Source: Rhizomys pruinosus
Taxonomy: Eukaryota > Chordata > Mammalia > Rodentia > Spalacidae
Length of the DNA: 64,000 nucleotides
Assembly: GCA_009823505.1 (NCBI GenBank)
Contig: VZQC01013302.1
Coordinates: 5,411,833 to 5,475,832, forward strand
Direction: 5' to 3'
Shown: positions 45,738 to 56,621 of the stretch, one piece after another
How positions within the stretch are numbered: position 1 is the stretch's first letter
Layout: the number at the start of each line of letters is the position of its first letter
Translations under genes and position numbers: made by a program
Notes under the pieces: generated by a model
Told to the model about the DNA's origin: nothing
The model's input: the letters and a program-made list of their open reading frames with translations, nothing else
Database searches by the model: none

Positions 45738-46542
45738 ATGAACATGTCAGTGTTGACTTTACAAGAATATGAATTCGAAAAGCAGTTCAACGAGAATGAA
45801 GCCATCCAATGGATGCAGGAAAACTGGAAGAAATCGTTCCTGTTTTCTGCACTGTACGCTGCCTTTATATTTGGTGGTCAGCACCTGATGAACAAACGAG
45901 CGAAGTTTGAGCTACGGAAGCCACTAGTGCTCTGGTCACTGACCCTTGCAGTCTTCAGCATATTCGGTGCTCTTCGAACTGGTGCTTATATGGTGAACAT
46001 TTTGATGACCAAAGGCCTGAAGCAGTCAGTTTGTGACCAGAGTTTTTACAATGGACCTGTCAGCAAATTCTGGGCCTATGCATTTGTTTTAAGCAAAGCA
46101 CCTGAACTAGGAGATACAGTATTCATTATTCTGAGGAAGCAGAAGCTGATCTTCCTGCACCGGTATCACCACATCACTGTGCTCCTGTACTTTTGGTAGT
46201 CCTACAAAGACATGGTGGCTGGGGGGGGGGGGTTGGTTCATGACTATGAACTATGGCATGCACGCCGTGATGTACTCTTACTACACCTTGGGGGCTGCTG
46301 GTTTCCGAGTCTCCCGGAAGTTTGCCATGTTCATCACCTTATCCCAGATCACCCAGATGCTGATGGGCAGTGTCATTTACTACCTGGTCTTCAACTGGAT
46401 GCAGCACGACCACCACCAGTGTCACTCCCACTTCCAGAACATCTTCTGGTCCTCACTCATGTACCTCAGCTACCTTGTGCTCTTCTGCCATTTCTTCTTT
46501 GAGGCCTACATCAGCAAAGTGAGGAAAACAATGAAGGCCTAA
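45738..46542 (+). pseudogene. ELOVL6: ELOVL6 coding remnant, three disabling lesions
   Basis: The parent encodes the ER multipass condensing enzyme that elongates C12-C16 saturated and monounsaturated fatty acyl-CoAs to C18. The frame from ATG 45738 is close to the parent protein: N-terminus [13 protein letters not shown], the Lys/Arg-rich loop [14 protein letters not shown], and the catalytic histidine box HRYHH (near residue 141; the parent Trp is Arg). Lesions: TAG at 46197-46199 after LLYFW, where the parent has Tyr; a 12-G run at 46221-46232 that adds about four bases and shifts frame; TAA at 46540-46542 replacing the last Glu codon, with the usual TAG following. The frame after the shift (46240-46542) still reads [18 protein letters not shown] through [10 protein letters not shown]. 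The protein would be truncated and inactive. Confidence 0.97.
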
Positions 46543-48407
46543 TAGTGTTGGAACTGAGGAGAAAGCCATAGCTCAGGGTCATCAAGAAAAACAATAGACA
46601 GAAGAAAATGTCACAAGGAATCACACATGGTACAGCTAAAACAAAATAAACATACAAGCAGACACAAAACCGGAGGCAGCTTAAGGGTGATAATTAGGTT
46701 GATATAACCCAGTAAGTTTATGATCCTTTTGAGGTGAGGACTCATTGAGTCCATCTCCATCTCAAAACACTGCTGCTGAGGGAACCCTTCCCTCTTACCT
46801 GTCAACTCCAGACAAGCATCAAAAGGGAGCTAGAGGCGGAGAGATAGTAAAAATCAAGCAAAAGCTATTAACACTATAGGGATAAAAATATCTTTGCTGA
46901 GTGTTATCTTTCTCTAAGATGAAAGAATCTCACTTTAAAAATTATACGAGCACGTACACATAGACAAAATCCTTCCTAATCTTTTTCAAGATGAAACTAG
47001 TAGAAAAGATAATGGAAGAGACACAGGGTTTATATCTAGAACAATAATGCTTTTGCAGAAATCAAAGCCTTTAAGAAAAATAAAAGTTAGCTATTGTAGC
47101 CCCTTGAAAAAAGATGTCTTAATCATTTTTTATTGCAACTAGAATTTAAAAGATTGGTATTTTTCCCCCTTCACTGCAAAGCCTCAGACTACTGAGTTTG
47201 CTACAGCCAAACAGAGGGCGATGCTTTTCCAAAGTTCTGTCTGGGAGAATGGAGACAAGGCAGCCCATATTGTGGAGCCTGTGGTTGACCGACACGTTGC
47301 TGACAGCTCTGCTCTTTAGTGAGGCACGATGCATTATCCTTTGCTCTGTTGCCCCAGACTTCAGAACCGAAAAGATAAAAGTCAACTAGTTAAAACTTGG
47401 AAATGGAATCGTCTATCTACTATCTGGGAAAAAAAAAATGGTCTGAGCCCGTTGCCCCTGAAGCTGGAAAAAGGGAGGCCGGAGCTGAAGATTCATCTAG
47501 TAGACGGACAGTGTGTATGCTTTGCCTGGCCCTGTTTGACCTCACACGTACGCCTGACTTTCCAGATGAAGTCCTATGGGACAGTCCATATTTTCTATAT
47601 TTTGTGACTTTCAAAAGCAGATCTGCAGGACTCTGCTTGATTTGGGCTGAACACTGTGTTTCCACATCTTCTGCAATTTGCTTCTCAAACAATGGAGAGG
47701 TTTGTAAAGTGCTCTCTGCTGGCCGAGTTGAGAAACTGCAACAAACATGCTTTATACCAGATTTGGCTGAAAATAGTTGACCACAAAAGGTCTGCATAAA
47801 TTAGTCCTTAAGTTTTAAGTGCTATCAAATACCCATCACCATTTAGCCAAATCGGAATACATCCTTTCTGCTTCAGAAAATTTTTAAAGGGACTTTCACT
47901 CTGGAACTCTGTCAATTTATCAAGAGCCATATTAAAAAAAAAAAAAAAAAGCTAGATATTACTGTCTGTAATACTTCAGTCCTCTACAAGCCAAATAAAT
48001 GTCAACGTTCCTAGTATTTCAAAGAAGCAATTCTGTAAAGTTGTTCAATGTGATATAATAGTATTCTAATTGGTTAAGTAGCTTAATGATTAGGCAAACT
48101 AGATGCAAAGATTAGAGGCTAATACATTTCGTAAAGTATACACACGTAACCAGACATATGCACAGAGGCGCAGGGTACACAAAGCTGCAAAGCCCAAATG
48201 AATAGTAACACAATTTTTGACTAGCAGAAACTATCATTTGTCTTCTACCTTTATTTGGAAGTGTACAGTAAGGGGATTTTTCAAATTATGTTTATGTTTT
48301 TTAGCTTTAATTGTGCTGTCACTCATGAAACAGCTGCTCTGCTTTTCTGTGGGAGACAGCAAAGGAGTTTTCAACCTCCATTTATGTGTGGAAATTTAAA
48401 GATAAAG

Positions 48408-48566
48408 TTTTTTTTTTTTTTGGTCTTTTCGAGACAGGGTCTCCCTGTAGTCCCCAGCTGCCTGGAACTCACTCTGTAGACCAGGCGTGTCCTTGAACTC
48501 ACAAAGATCCTCCTGCCCTGCCTCCCAAGTGCTAGGATTAAAGGCGTGCGCCACCACGGCCCGGCA
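48408..48566 (-). mobile_element. B1 SINE (minus) inside the ELOVL6 retrocopy
   Basis: Poly-T, GGTCTTTTCGAGACAGGG, GTAGACCAGGCGTGTCCTTG, and end GCGCCACCACGGCCCGGC. Related sequence (gataaagttttt / gaataaagtttttt) lies on either side. Confidence 0.95.
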
Positions 48567-51500
48567 AGAATAAAGTTTTTTCCATTCTGTGTGAATGGAT
48601 TGAACAGACTCCATGCAGATCGAGTGATGACTGAAAGAACTCGGGAGAGGGCTAGGTTGGGGAGGGAAGCTGTTACATACATGCCATCAAAAGTGTGGTA
48701 TCTTTATGTTATGAGATATGATCGGAGGACTGTATTATAGTAGATTAAGAGTTGGCATGAGATGAAAAAATAGACCCACTGCAACAACTAAGAGATTCTT
48801 CAAATGTTATTGTTCTGTGCTTTTCAAATACTGCAGTGGACAATAAGCCTTTTTTTTTCCCTGCCTTGCCACAGGAAGCAAGCAGAATAATGGAAATGAA
48901 GAAGAGGCCACATATCAGTTGACTTCAATTTAATCAAAAGACCAGTTTGAGGCTCATCTGGTTGATTTAACATAATTCAGAAATTTACTGTAGCATACAG
49001 GTTACAATATGGAAATAAGCATAAACCTTAAAAAGACTAAGCAATGCTTCCAAAAGCACTTTAATTTTGATGTTGGCTTCATTCTATGTTCACTTGTAAA
49101 ATAACAGTATTTTTGTTTGAAGATTGAATGTCTGATAGTTTTTAAGCCAGCTAAATATATCCCAATGTTCATCATAGGAAAAACAAGCCAAATTAAAAAA
49201 AAAAAAAAAAAAAAAACAGAATTCTGGGATCATAGGCTCAGCATACTGTTTTTAATGTCTTGGCTTTGCTGCTTTAATTATATCAAGATATGAGGCTGGT
49301 CACTGGCCTATAATACATCTGAAACCTGCCAGACAATTGACAGCCACATAGATAATACTGCTGTCGACATTCCAGAAATACTTGGGCAAGCAAGTTTTTG
49401 TAGCTGCCCCACTATGCTGCTATAGATTATCTCTATTAAAGATTTCCTATTGCATTCTAATCCCAGTATAATAAAAACTTCCTAGATTCAATACAAGAAA
49501 ATCTCTGATTTTATACATATGCACGGTTTCATATACTAGGTCTGAGCATCAACTCATATGTTGAGTTTGCAATGAAATTCTAGTTAGAAACACTCCACAC
49601 AGTAAGGAGACTTTATCTGGGACTTCTAGTGTTGCTTATGAGAAAATAACAGCTATTATTGCTATTTATTTGTTGTATTTATATCCAATGCCAGGCCAAA
49701 GTATTGAATTAAAATCACAGGTTAGTGTTATGATTCCAGGTAATTTAGTCCCATTTTTCTAATTATTCTGAACTACAAAGATTCAAGACCAGAGGGAGAA
49801 TACATACTGACTGCTTCAGGAGGAAGCAGGTTGGTTATGCCCTGTTACATCTCCAGCAGTCCTAATGTATATGAAGGGACTGGTGAGGCGAGAAACTGAC
49901 ATCTTAACTCAGTCAGCAATTTCACTAAGGTATATTTTTGTTTAAAATGAAAGAAAAAATTCTAGAAACTACAACACCTCCAAGAAAGAGATCCACAGGG
50001 TTGATTTCTGTTTTGCTTTAAGATAGTTGTATCTTCATGATAAGATAAATCCTATCACATTAGAGTGATGAAGCACCCAAAGTCAGTTACACTGGAATAG
50101 AATGTTCCAGAAGTCTGGCCAAATTCCCAGTATGCTCAATGACCTGTGAGAGTCACAGGTTTGGGTTACTATCTTTTCCTTATTCTGGTAGAACAGACTT
50201 TTCTCAATGACTGTGTTACACAACCAAGTCAGTTGTAGCACATTCAGAAGGGTGTAATGGTTCTTTAACCTTTGTTAAGTGTTAAGGGAACTTTGGGGAG
50301 AATGGCAAAGACCAAATGGACTCCACTCTCCAGAGTTTGAAGCTGTGAACTTATGTGTTGGGTCCATGTCCATCTCTTCTACACATTTCCCTGAAAGTCA
50401 GCACTGTGTAAGAATATCATGATGCAAGCCCAGAGCTTTCTCGTAGTTGAATATGTCTTTTCCCAGTATTTGTTTCCATAATATTTTGCTGTCAGTTTGG
50501 AGAAGAGTAGAGCCTGTGACCATGCTCTGAATCATTGCCTACTACAGCTACTTAAAGTCATTGTGTCCATATTTTTATGTACAGCGCCCATTTCCTTGTG
50601 CCTCAAACCACTTGACATCAGAAAATCATCTGGGTAACAATGTACAGCATATGGTCTGTCACTTCTGATAAAGCAAGGATGTCCTGTTTTGTTCGGATAC
50701 TCAATATGGTGGATTCCAGTTGGCCAGTGAGCTAGCGTCTCCTGCTGGTACCCGATAGTGACACAAAACAGGTGTCATTGTCTATACAGAATTCTCAGCG
50801 CCTATTGTGGCAGACTGCACTTAGAAACACAAGTAAGCCATATAACAGAACTCATGGCTGGAGGCAAGTTAAACATACACCTACCCAGAGCATCAGAAAA
50901 CACCCATAACCCTGTTGGGTTATCCTGACACATTCCTCATCTTCAAATACTGTGAAGAAGTCAGGATTCACAGGAGGATGGATCCCCAGATTTCCTGCTT
51001 ATACTTTTTAAAGTGGCACTGTTGTTACAGTGGTACAGGGGGAGCTGTCTGTGCATGGTTTTCAGGAAGTCTCGGGACTGCACTTAGATTGCAGACCAGG
51101 CAGGCCTAAGTCACATAGTTCCATGAGATTCACGAGATGTCCACACCTACTGCATTGTAGTCAAGTACTCCTGAAGTAACTTGTTATCAGAATAAAGACA
51201 CATTCATAATCCAGTTAGGACATACCTGACAAGGCCTGATCACCCTGTTCGGCTCACTGATGCCATTTTCCCAGTGTTTGGTGGCACCTAATACTTTTTC
51301 TCCTAGTGGATAAGAATTAAGAAGTAACCTGATTGTGTCCCAGTTGTGTGGTTGTTTTGGTCAATTGTGGGTCTGAACATGTCTGGGCTAAGGCTACTTG
51401 CCGCTACCCTGAAAGCCACTGGAAGATTCCACTTCTTAGGCCCCTAAGCCTAGATTCAGAGGGAACCAGTCATCCAAGCCTCACACAGCAAATCACAGCA

Positions 51501-51571
51501 GTTTTGGAATTGTTATTTTCAAGTGCTTATTTCACGACATTAAAAAATATTTTTGGTGTATTAAGATTAAA

Positions 51572-51577
51572 AATAAA
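51572..51577 (+). terminator. Poly(A) signal of the ELOVL6 retrocopy
   Basis: AATAAA, 20 bases before the A tail at 51598-51606. Confidence 0.8.
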
Positions 51578-51602
51578 GTCATCATAACTTTTGATTTAAA
51601 AA

Positions 51603-51615
51603 AAATTTAAGTAGT
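51603..51615 (+). repeat. Right target duplication of the ELOVL6 retrocopy
   Basis: aaaatttaagtag, pairing with 45458-45471. Confidence 0.85.
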
Positions 51616-53110
51616 TATTTGACCCTGAGATTCAAATTAACATGTTGAAACATGAGATCACTGCCTCTGACAGAAAATACTCAACAGAGTGACAGAAAAA
51701 TTTTGAAAGGTATTACTAATAAATTATTAGTAGTACAAAGTGAGTGTGACTGGTTGTGCCATCTGGTAATGAAATCATGATTTTGTATAGAGTAATGTAG
51801 GGCCATTCCTGAAACTGTTCTTACTGTGATAATTGCTATAAGCCCAATAATGCCTGGTATGTTCCAATCAATGAAACATTTTGCTCTATAGAAAAGTAAA
51901 AAAAGTAATTCATGCAGTAACAAAGAGTCTGTCCAAGGTTCTAGTAAATTAACAGGTAACCATAATTTTAACCTCTGAGGTAGTAATATAATACTGTCAG
52001 AAGATGAATTAAAATAAATAGTGTGATTGATACATGAATATAAAGAACAATCTGTACAAGACAACATTTTCTGTGAATCATTTAAACTAACATTTCCAAT
52101 CGCTGTTAAGAAAGGTTTAACACAGGAACGTATATATAAACTATGGTGTAGTTCTGAGGTATTATAACAGCCGTTTAGCCAATAGTTCTTATGAATTCGT
52201 GTAAATAAGCAGGGATATTCCAAATATGTCATTGTTTAGTAACTAGTGGGTGAAACATTCGAGGATGGGGAGATGACAAACCTCCATTTATCTATGAAAA
52301 CCACAACTGTGTCACTCCACAAGCCAGAATTTGTGATTAAAATAAGTTCTGTTAAAAGTAATATCTAAAGAGTCATTACAAGAGAAAGTATTAAAATACC
52401 CATGTGGTCCCCAGTCAATAAATGTGTAATTATATAATGTAGCAATCTTGCCAAATGAGCCTCAACAGTTACTCCACAAAGGTATCAGGTCCTCGTGTAG
52501 ATGAGTCCAGAATACTTCTTCACATGGTTCCTCAGGTGGTAAAAATAAGTCTTGTTACCTACTTGACCCTTGACATATTTTTTCTTAGTAAAATTGAACA
52601 GAAAAGAAGCACTAGCATTAAAGCCTATATGAAATCCAGTCTGATTGGCACAATTGTATCCCCACCACTGGGAAAAATATTTTTAGGCATACATCAATCA
52701 TCCCAAAGCAAATAGGGAGAATAGAGAATCCCAAAGATACATAAACTTAAGTTCCTTTCTCCTCAGATTTTGGGATAGGCCCCATTTCCCAAGGAGGGTG
52801 AAAATTAGAGCAGTCATTGGTATATATTAAAGGGCCATGATCAGTCCAATCCACTATCTGTAAAAGAGGAGGCAAAGGAATATATACCCAATAGGTGTAA
52901 TTTCAAGCATTCACCCCTGAAGCACAGGTTAGGATTGCCATCACGGCAAGCAGAAGATGATCAGGTGTTAGGAGGGTTCCTGAATTGTGAAGAGTAACTT
53001 TAGCTTTTCTGGATAAATTCTTTATTTGAGCCCATGTGGGATAAGGAGATGTTTGTGGTTTGGTGGAGCGAGGTCTCTTATGAGTTGGCTGATGGATTGT
53101 CATATCTGTT
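51616..53110 (-). pseudogene. Degraded betaretrovirus-like env
   Basis: Minus-strand env remnant of an ERVK-class provirus. The N-terminal part (53103-52903) has PTWAQIKNL and a hydrophobic signal segment (LLLAVMAILTCASG). The surface-subunit part is poorly preserved. The 183-codon open frame 52232-51681 contains several N-x-S/T sites, a YRAKC stretch, a hydrophobic fusion-peptide-like segment (IPGIIGLIAIITV) and the start of a transmembrane-subunit helix (ALHYSIQNHDF). The frame is interrupted and stops at the ELOVL6 insertion boundary. Not functional. Confidence 0.85.
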
Positions 53111-53179
53111 GTTTTCTATGTCAACGTTGTCATGGTGTTGACCCATCTTTTCTCCTGTGTCTGGGGGTCAGTGGAAGAT

Positions 53180-53300
53180 ACAACGGAGTGGAGTCCAAAT
53201 GTCTGATCCATCACCTAAAGTGATAAGAGCATATCCCTTTCCCATTATTTTTAATTGACCTGGTTTACCAAAACTGGAATAGGTTCCAGTAGAAGTGGTT
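53180..53300 (-). pseudogene. Integrase C-terminal domain remnant
   Basis: The minus-strand frame reads GKPGQLKIMGKGYALIT and then SDIWTPLRC, the small DNA-binding domain at the end of retroviral integrase. It directly precedes the env start. Confidence 0.8.
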
Positions 53301-53850
53301 TTGAAGAGGAAGCAAAATGTGACTCACCGTGAGTTGAGAAGTGGGATTTGGGGAGAAGTAAAAATTGATAGTAAACAATGCCAAAGGTAATTGTGGTAAG
53401 GGACCATATATGGTTGCTATTCCCCCTTTTTGTTTTTTGTGAGTACTGTTTAAATAAAGGATGAATGGGTATCCATAACCATTAAAAGAAGATTGGCTCC
53501 TGGTGTGGGAAAATGTGTAAAATTAGTTTATTATATATGATTAGAATGTAGAGTCTCTGGGGGTAGTAGAAGCATGAAGGGGGACATAAATAGAACAGGA
53601 TTGTACAACTGAGCATGCTTGAGAAAGAGGAATATTATAGGCATTGTGTAGATGAAAAGCATTTGAGTATAAGGTAGAATGTTTTTGTTGAGGTGTAGAA
53701 AATATAGGCATAGTCAAGGAATTAGCCCAGGTGTTACTCTTAGTTAAAAGTTCAGGTAGGTTTGAAGGTGAATGGATATGAGTGATATATAAAGGACACA
53801 TATGATTTTGGAATAAAGACTGAAGTTGTGAAAAAAGAGTGAACAATGTA
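53300..53850 (-). pseudogene. Integrase N-terminal and core remnant
   Basis: The open frame 53846-53541 holds HSTLYSNAFHLHNAY, the His pair of the integrase zinc-binding N-terminus, preceded by the end of RNase H (SPSNLPELLTKSNTW). The CxxC half is damaged. Further on, core-like text (LPLALFTINF) appears near 53380. Frames are broken. Confidence 0.78.
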
Positions 53851-54113
53851 GGGTTAGTAGAGTGTAAAGAGGCTGTACCTATATGGGGGATGAGTTGGAT
53901 AACATACTGAGAGTTAGATACTATGTTTAAAGGTTTGTGTATTTTAGTTAGTAATTGAATTAACGTAAAGAGTTAAGAATGTTGAACAGAATGATAAGGT
54001 CCAACAGAGGATTTTTGGATGTTAGGACCAAAAATGGCATACTTACCATTAATTGAGCCATCTATAAAATAAGTGGAAGCCTTAGGGACTGGAGAGGAAG
54101 AAACAATATTGTT
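53851..54113 (-). pseudogene. RNase H domain remnant
   Basis: The minus-strand frame near 54080-54000 gives STYFIDGSINGKYAIF, with the first catalytic Asp of RNase H in a DGS context. Stops follow toward 53900. Confidence 0.8.
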
Positions 54114-54129
54114 AATAACAAATTTAGTG

Positions 54130-54386
54130 GGGCTGGAGAGATGGCCTAGCGGTTAAGAGCGCCGACTGCTCTTGCAGAGGACCAGGGTTTGATCCCCAGC
54201 ACCCACATGGCGGCTGAGAACCGTCTGTACCTCCAGTTCCAGGAGAACTCCAGTTCCAGGAGAGTCCGACACCCTCTTCTGACCTCCTCGGCATTGCATG
54301 ACATGGGTGCACAAACCTACATGCAGACAATACGTTCATACACATACAAAAATAAATAAAATTAAAAAAAAAGCATGTACAAAAAC
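54130..54386 (+). mobile_element. B3-type SINE inside pol, with target duplication
   Basis: Near-consensus B3. The 16-bp repeat aataacaaatttagtg at 54114-54129 and 54387-54402 marks insertion into the RNase H region of the provirus. Confidence 0.97.
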
Positions 54387-54402
54387 AATAACAAATTTAG
54401 TG

Positions 54403-54775
54403 TGTTTAATAAATGTTTATAATTTTTAGTAAGAAGTTTATACTGTAACTGTTTTATATAATTAGTAAGACCAATTTGTAACCATGTAGTATGGGGAAAT
54501 GTAAAGGAGAATGTTTCCTTAGTAATGGGTAAAAATATAATACCAGGGTCTTTTGCCAACAGGCACACAATTTATCATCAAGAGGAAGCTAAGAGCCATC
54601 CTATTAATTGGACACAAGATAAATGATTTTGTTGTTTGGAGTGACGATAAACCCATTTTAACAGTAATAATTCTTGAGCAACAATGGTAGTGAGAGTACA
54701 TGCAGAGGGAATTATCACAAGTTGTACTGGCAAGATATAATCTACTGTGTGAAGAAAAACATCCTTAACTTGTTG
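54403..54775 (-). pseudogene. Reverse transcriptase thumb/connection remnant
   Basis: The minus-strand frames include LPLVKQQVKDVF, then TIVAQELLLLKWVYRHSK and a piece with LAKDPGIIF. These fit the region between the RT palm and RNase H in class II ERVs. Stops and frameshifts are present, and the RT palm with its catalytic motif is missing. Confidence 0.7.
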
Positions 54776-54796
54776 TTTTACTAATGGTAATTTTAT

Positions 54797-55042
54797 TTAT
54801 TTATTTTTAATTTTTTTTATTTCTTTATGTGTATGAATGTACAGTCTGCATGCATGTTTATGCACCCATGTCATGCAATGCCGCGGAGGTCAGAAGAGGG
54901 TGTCAGATTCCCCTGGAACTGGAGTTCTCCTGGTATTGGAGTTTCAGATGGTTCTCGGCCACCATGTGGGTGCTGGGGATCGAACCTGGCTCCTCTGTAA
55001 GAGCAGTCGCCGCTCTTAACCGCTCGGCCATCTCTCCAGCCC
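54797..55042 (-). mobile_element. B3-type SINE (minus) inside the provirus
   Basis: T-rich tail, GTATGAATGTACAGTCTGC, GGATCGAACCTGGCTCC, and end GCCATCTCTCCAGCCC. Imperfect duplications (ctaatggtaatttta at 54781, ctagcggtaatttta at 55043) flank it. Confidence 0.96.
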
Positions 55043-55074
55043 CTAGCGGTAATTTTATTTTTTTATTTATTTAT

Positions 55075-55225
55075 TTTTTTAATTGATGCTTTGTGTATTT
55101 CATACATCATTTTCCAATTCAGTTCAGGCATATATCCCCTTCCCTTCCCCCCACCCCACCCCTACCCATCCCAGATCATGCATTCTGCCGTAAGTTTTCT
55201 GCATCTTTCTCTGCTTTTTTTGTTT
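55075..55225 (-). mobile_element. L1 3'-end fragment (antisense)
   Basis: T-rich lead, AATTGATGCTTTGTGTATTTC, a CCCTTCCC-rich block, and CATGCATTCTGCC. A 5'-truncated L1 of about 150 bp, like 55985-56125. Confidence 0.8.
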
Positions 55226-55597
55226 TGTTTTCATTTTTTTTAAACAATAAGTGATAATTTGTGAGTACAAGCATCCTTCATGTAAAACCAATTTGCAAGC
55301 AGTTGTGCCCAAAGCCACACAGCTCATGGGTCCCACCATCCAGCAGGGGGCGCTTGTATGTTCAATCAAGTTGATCAAATGAGTGTCCAGTCTATATTGT
55401 TGTAGTTTCACCATTAACCCCAATCTAAGTCCTTACATTCTACCACGCCCCCTCTTCCGCAGATTGTTCCCTAGGCTTAGAAAAGGGGCACAGGTGGATG
55501 AGAAGCAAAACACTCTACTTTCTCTGGAGCTGATGTCTTGGTCTCTAGTCAGTTCTGGCTGTTTTCTTTCATGGGCTGCCAGCTTGTCCAGGCATAA
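55226..55597 (-). other. Provirus internal sequence, not resolved
   Basis: Between the L1 end and the 66-bp repeat. One open minus-strand frame (55423-55124) has no recognised domain. It is expected to cover gag 3'/pro/pol 5', but I cannot identify it. Confidence 0.35.
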
Positions 55598-55729
55598 CCT
55601 TTCGATCCTACTAATGAAGCACATGCAATTAGATATTTAGGTATTAAACAGTATAATATATAGCCTTTCAATCCTACTAATGAAGCACGCACAATTAGAT
55701 ATATAGGTATTTAAACAGTACTAATTGTT
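55598..55729. repeat. Two-copy 66-bp tandem repeat
   Basis: CCTTTCRATCCTACTAATGA followed by GCAC..CAATTAGATAT recurs at 55598 and 55664. Confidence 0.88.
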
Positions 55730-55799
55730 ATGGTAGGTTTCTTTGGTATAGACACAGATGTTTGGATGGTATGTTAATTCATGATTTACATTTTCGGAG

Positions 55800-55980
55800 C
55801 TCTGACATCAACAATGGATTATTCTACCAAGGAGATGTTGGCCAGGGGATCCAAGCCCCTACAAACGGTAAAGGCTCCTTGCCTCCAAACTGGGATAACT
55901 TCCTGGCAGTCTTTATTAGCATTATCATAAATCAGTTGTTTAAGGAGGATCTGCTGCACATCAGTATCCTTTACAGTTTA
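55800..55980 (-). pseudogene. Gag capsid remnant
   Basis: A continuous minus-strand stretch reads TDVQQILLKQLIYDNANKDC and then QEVIPVWRQGAF before a stop. This is the region just after the major homology region of betaretroviral capsid. No other gag part is recognisable. Confidence 0.8.
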
Positions 55981-55984
55981 TTTT

Positions 55985-56125
55985 TTTTATTGATGCTTTG
56001 TGTATTTCATAAATCATTTTCCAATTCAGTTCAGGCATATTTCTCCTTCCCTTCCCCCTACCCCACCCCACCAGGTCCCCGATCATGCATTCTGCCATAA
56101 CTGTCCTGCATCTTTCTCTCAGTTT
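55985..56125 (-). mobile_element. L1 3'-end fragment (antisense)
   Basis: T run, ATTGATGCTTTGTGTATTTC, C-rich block, GATCATGCATTCTGCC, then CATCTTTCTCTCAG. It sits between gag and the primer site of the provirus. Confidence 0.8.
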
Positions 56126-56142
56126 TGTTATTTTTTCCAGTT

Positions 56143-56166
56143 TGTAATTCAGGTCCCTGTTTGGCG
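56143..56166 (-). promoter_or_regulatory. tRNA-Lys-type primer-binding site
   Basis: On the plus strand TTCAGGTCCCTGTTTGGC, then GTGCCA, which resembles the 3' end of tRNA-Lys3 with a few differences. It lies 7 bases from the LTR edge (56174). On the element strand it follows the 5' LTR, as a primer site should. Confidence 0.72.
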
Positions 56167-56173
56167 TGCCATT

Positions 56174-56621
56174 TGTGTGGAACTCTAGATTCTGAGACCT
56201 GAAGCACCACTCTGATGAAGGATATGGACAGCCAACTCGAAGGAAGGCTGACAAAGCTTTATTTCTGAAGTTTAAGCTTATATATCTCTCACAGCTTGCA
56301 GAGGTAGCCCAGGACAATTACAGAATGCTACACAATGTAAGGAAGGCTTTAGGAGAAAAACAGAATGCAAGGTTCAGTAGGCCTACCCTTTAAAGTAAAC
56401 AGGGAACACAGTGACATTGGGTTTCAGCAATAATATGTCTAATGATTCTTGTGTTTACATTACATGCACATTCAAGGGCAGAGTCTTAGCCAAACTCTGC
56501 AGGCTTCTACCAAGCCCAAGCATTCAAGCACAATCATACCAAGTTGGCCCTCCTTCGACAACTCTTTAGGCTGCCTTCAAGCCATTGGCATTCATCCAGC
56601 AAGAGAATTCACAATGCCACA
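56174..56621 (-). mobile_element. 5' LTR of the ERVK-class provirus
   Basis: On the minus strand: begins TGTGGCATTGTG (inferred), has a GATATATAAGC TATA box, a GAAATAAAGC poly(A) signal about 25 bases on, and ends GTTCCACACA before the primer site. The U3 start is inferred from the TGTGG...CCACA symmetry. Confidence 0.65.

Larger units (their letters stand above)
46543..51597 (+). other. 3' UTR of the ELOVL6 retrocopy
   Basis: About 5 kb with almost no SINEs except one B1, unlike its flanks, and ending in a poly(A) signal and A tail. Short open frames inside it are chance. Confidence 0.75.
45472..51602 (+). pseudogene. ELOVL6: Full-length processed retrocopy of ELOVL6 (6.1 kb)
   Basis: Intronless copy of an ELOVL6 mRNA. 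A GC-rich 5' UTR (45472-45737), the coding part (45738-46542) and a roughly 5-kb 3' UTR (46543-51597) are followed by a poly(A) signal AATAAA at 51572-51577, a cleavage point about 20 bases later, and nine A. Direct repeats at 45458-45471 and 51603-51615 bracket it, so the retrotransposition was essentially full length. The only later insertion I see is a B1 at 48408-48566. No parental promoter is included, so it is presumed silent. It lies against degraded ERV env on the right. Confidence 0.93.
51616..56621 (-). mobile_element. ERVK-class provirus with tRNA-Lys primer site, degraded
   Basis: On the minus strand in order: LTR (56621-56174), tRNA-Lys-type primer site (56166-56143), gag capsid (about 55980-55800), RT/RNase H/integrase (about 54770-53180) and env (53103 to 51616). 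The order and content are those of a betaretrovirus-like class II ERV. It is interrupted by SINEs (54130, 54785) and two L1 ends (55075, 55985). The 3' LTR was not found. No gene is intact. Confidence 0.88.

Noticed and set aside
47397..47797. Overlapping 125-127-codon frames on both strands
   Set aside because: They lie in the ELOVL6 retrocopy 3' UTR and share no domain; chance.
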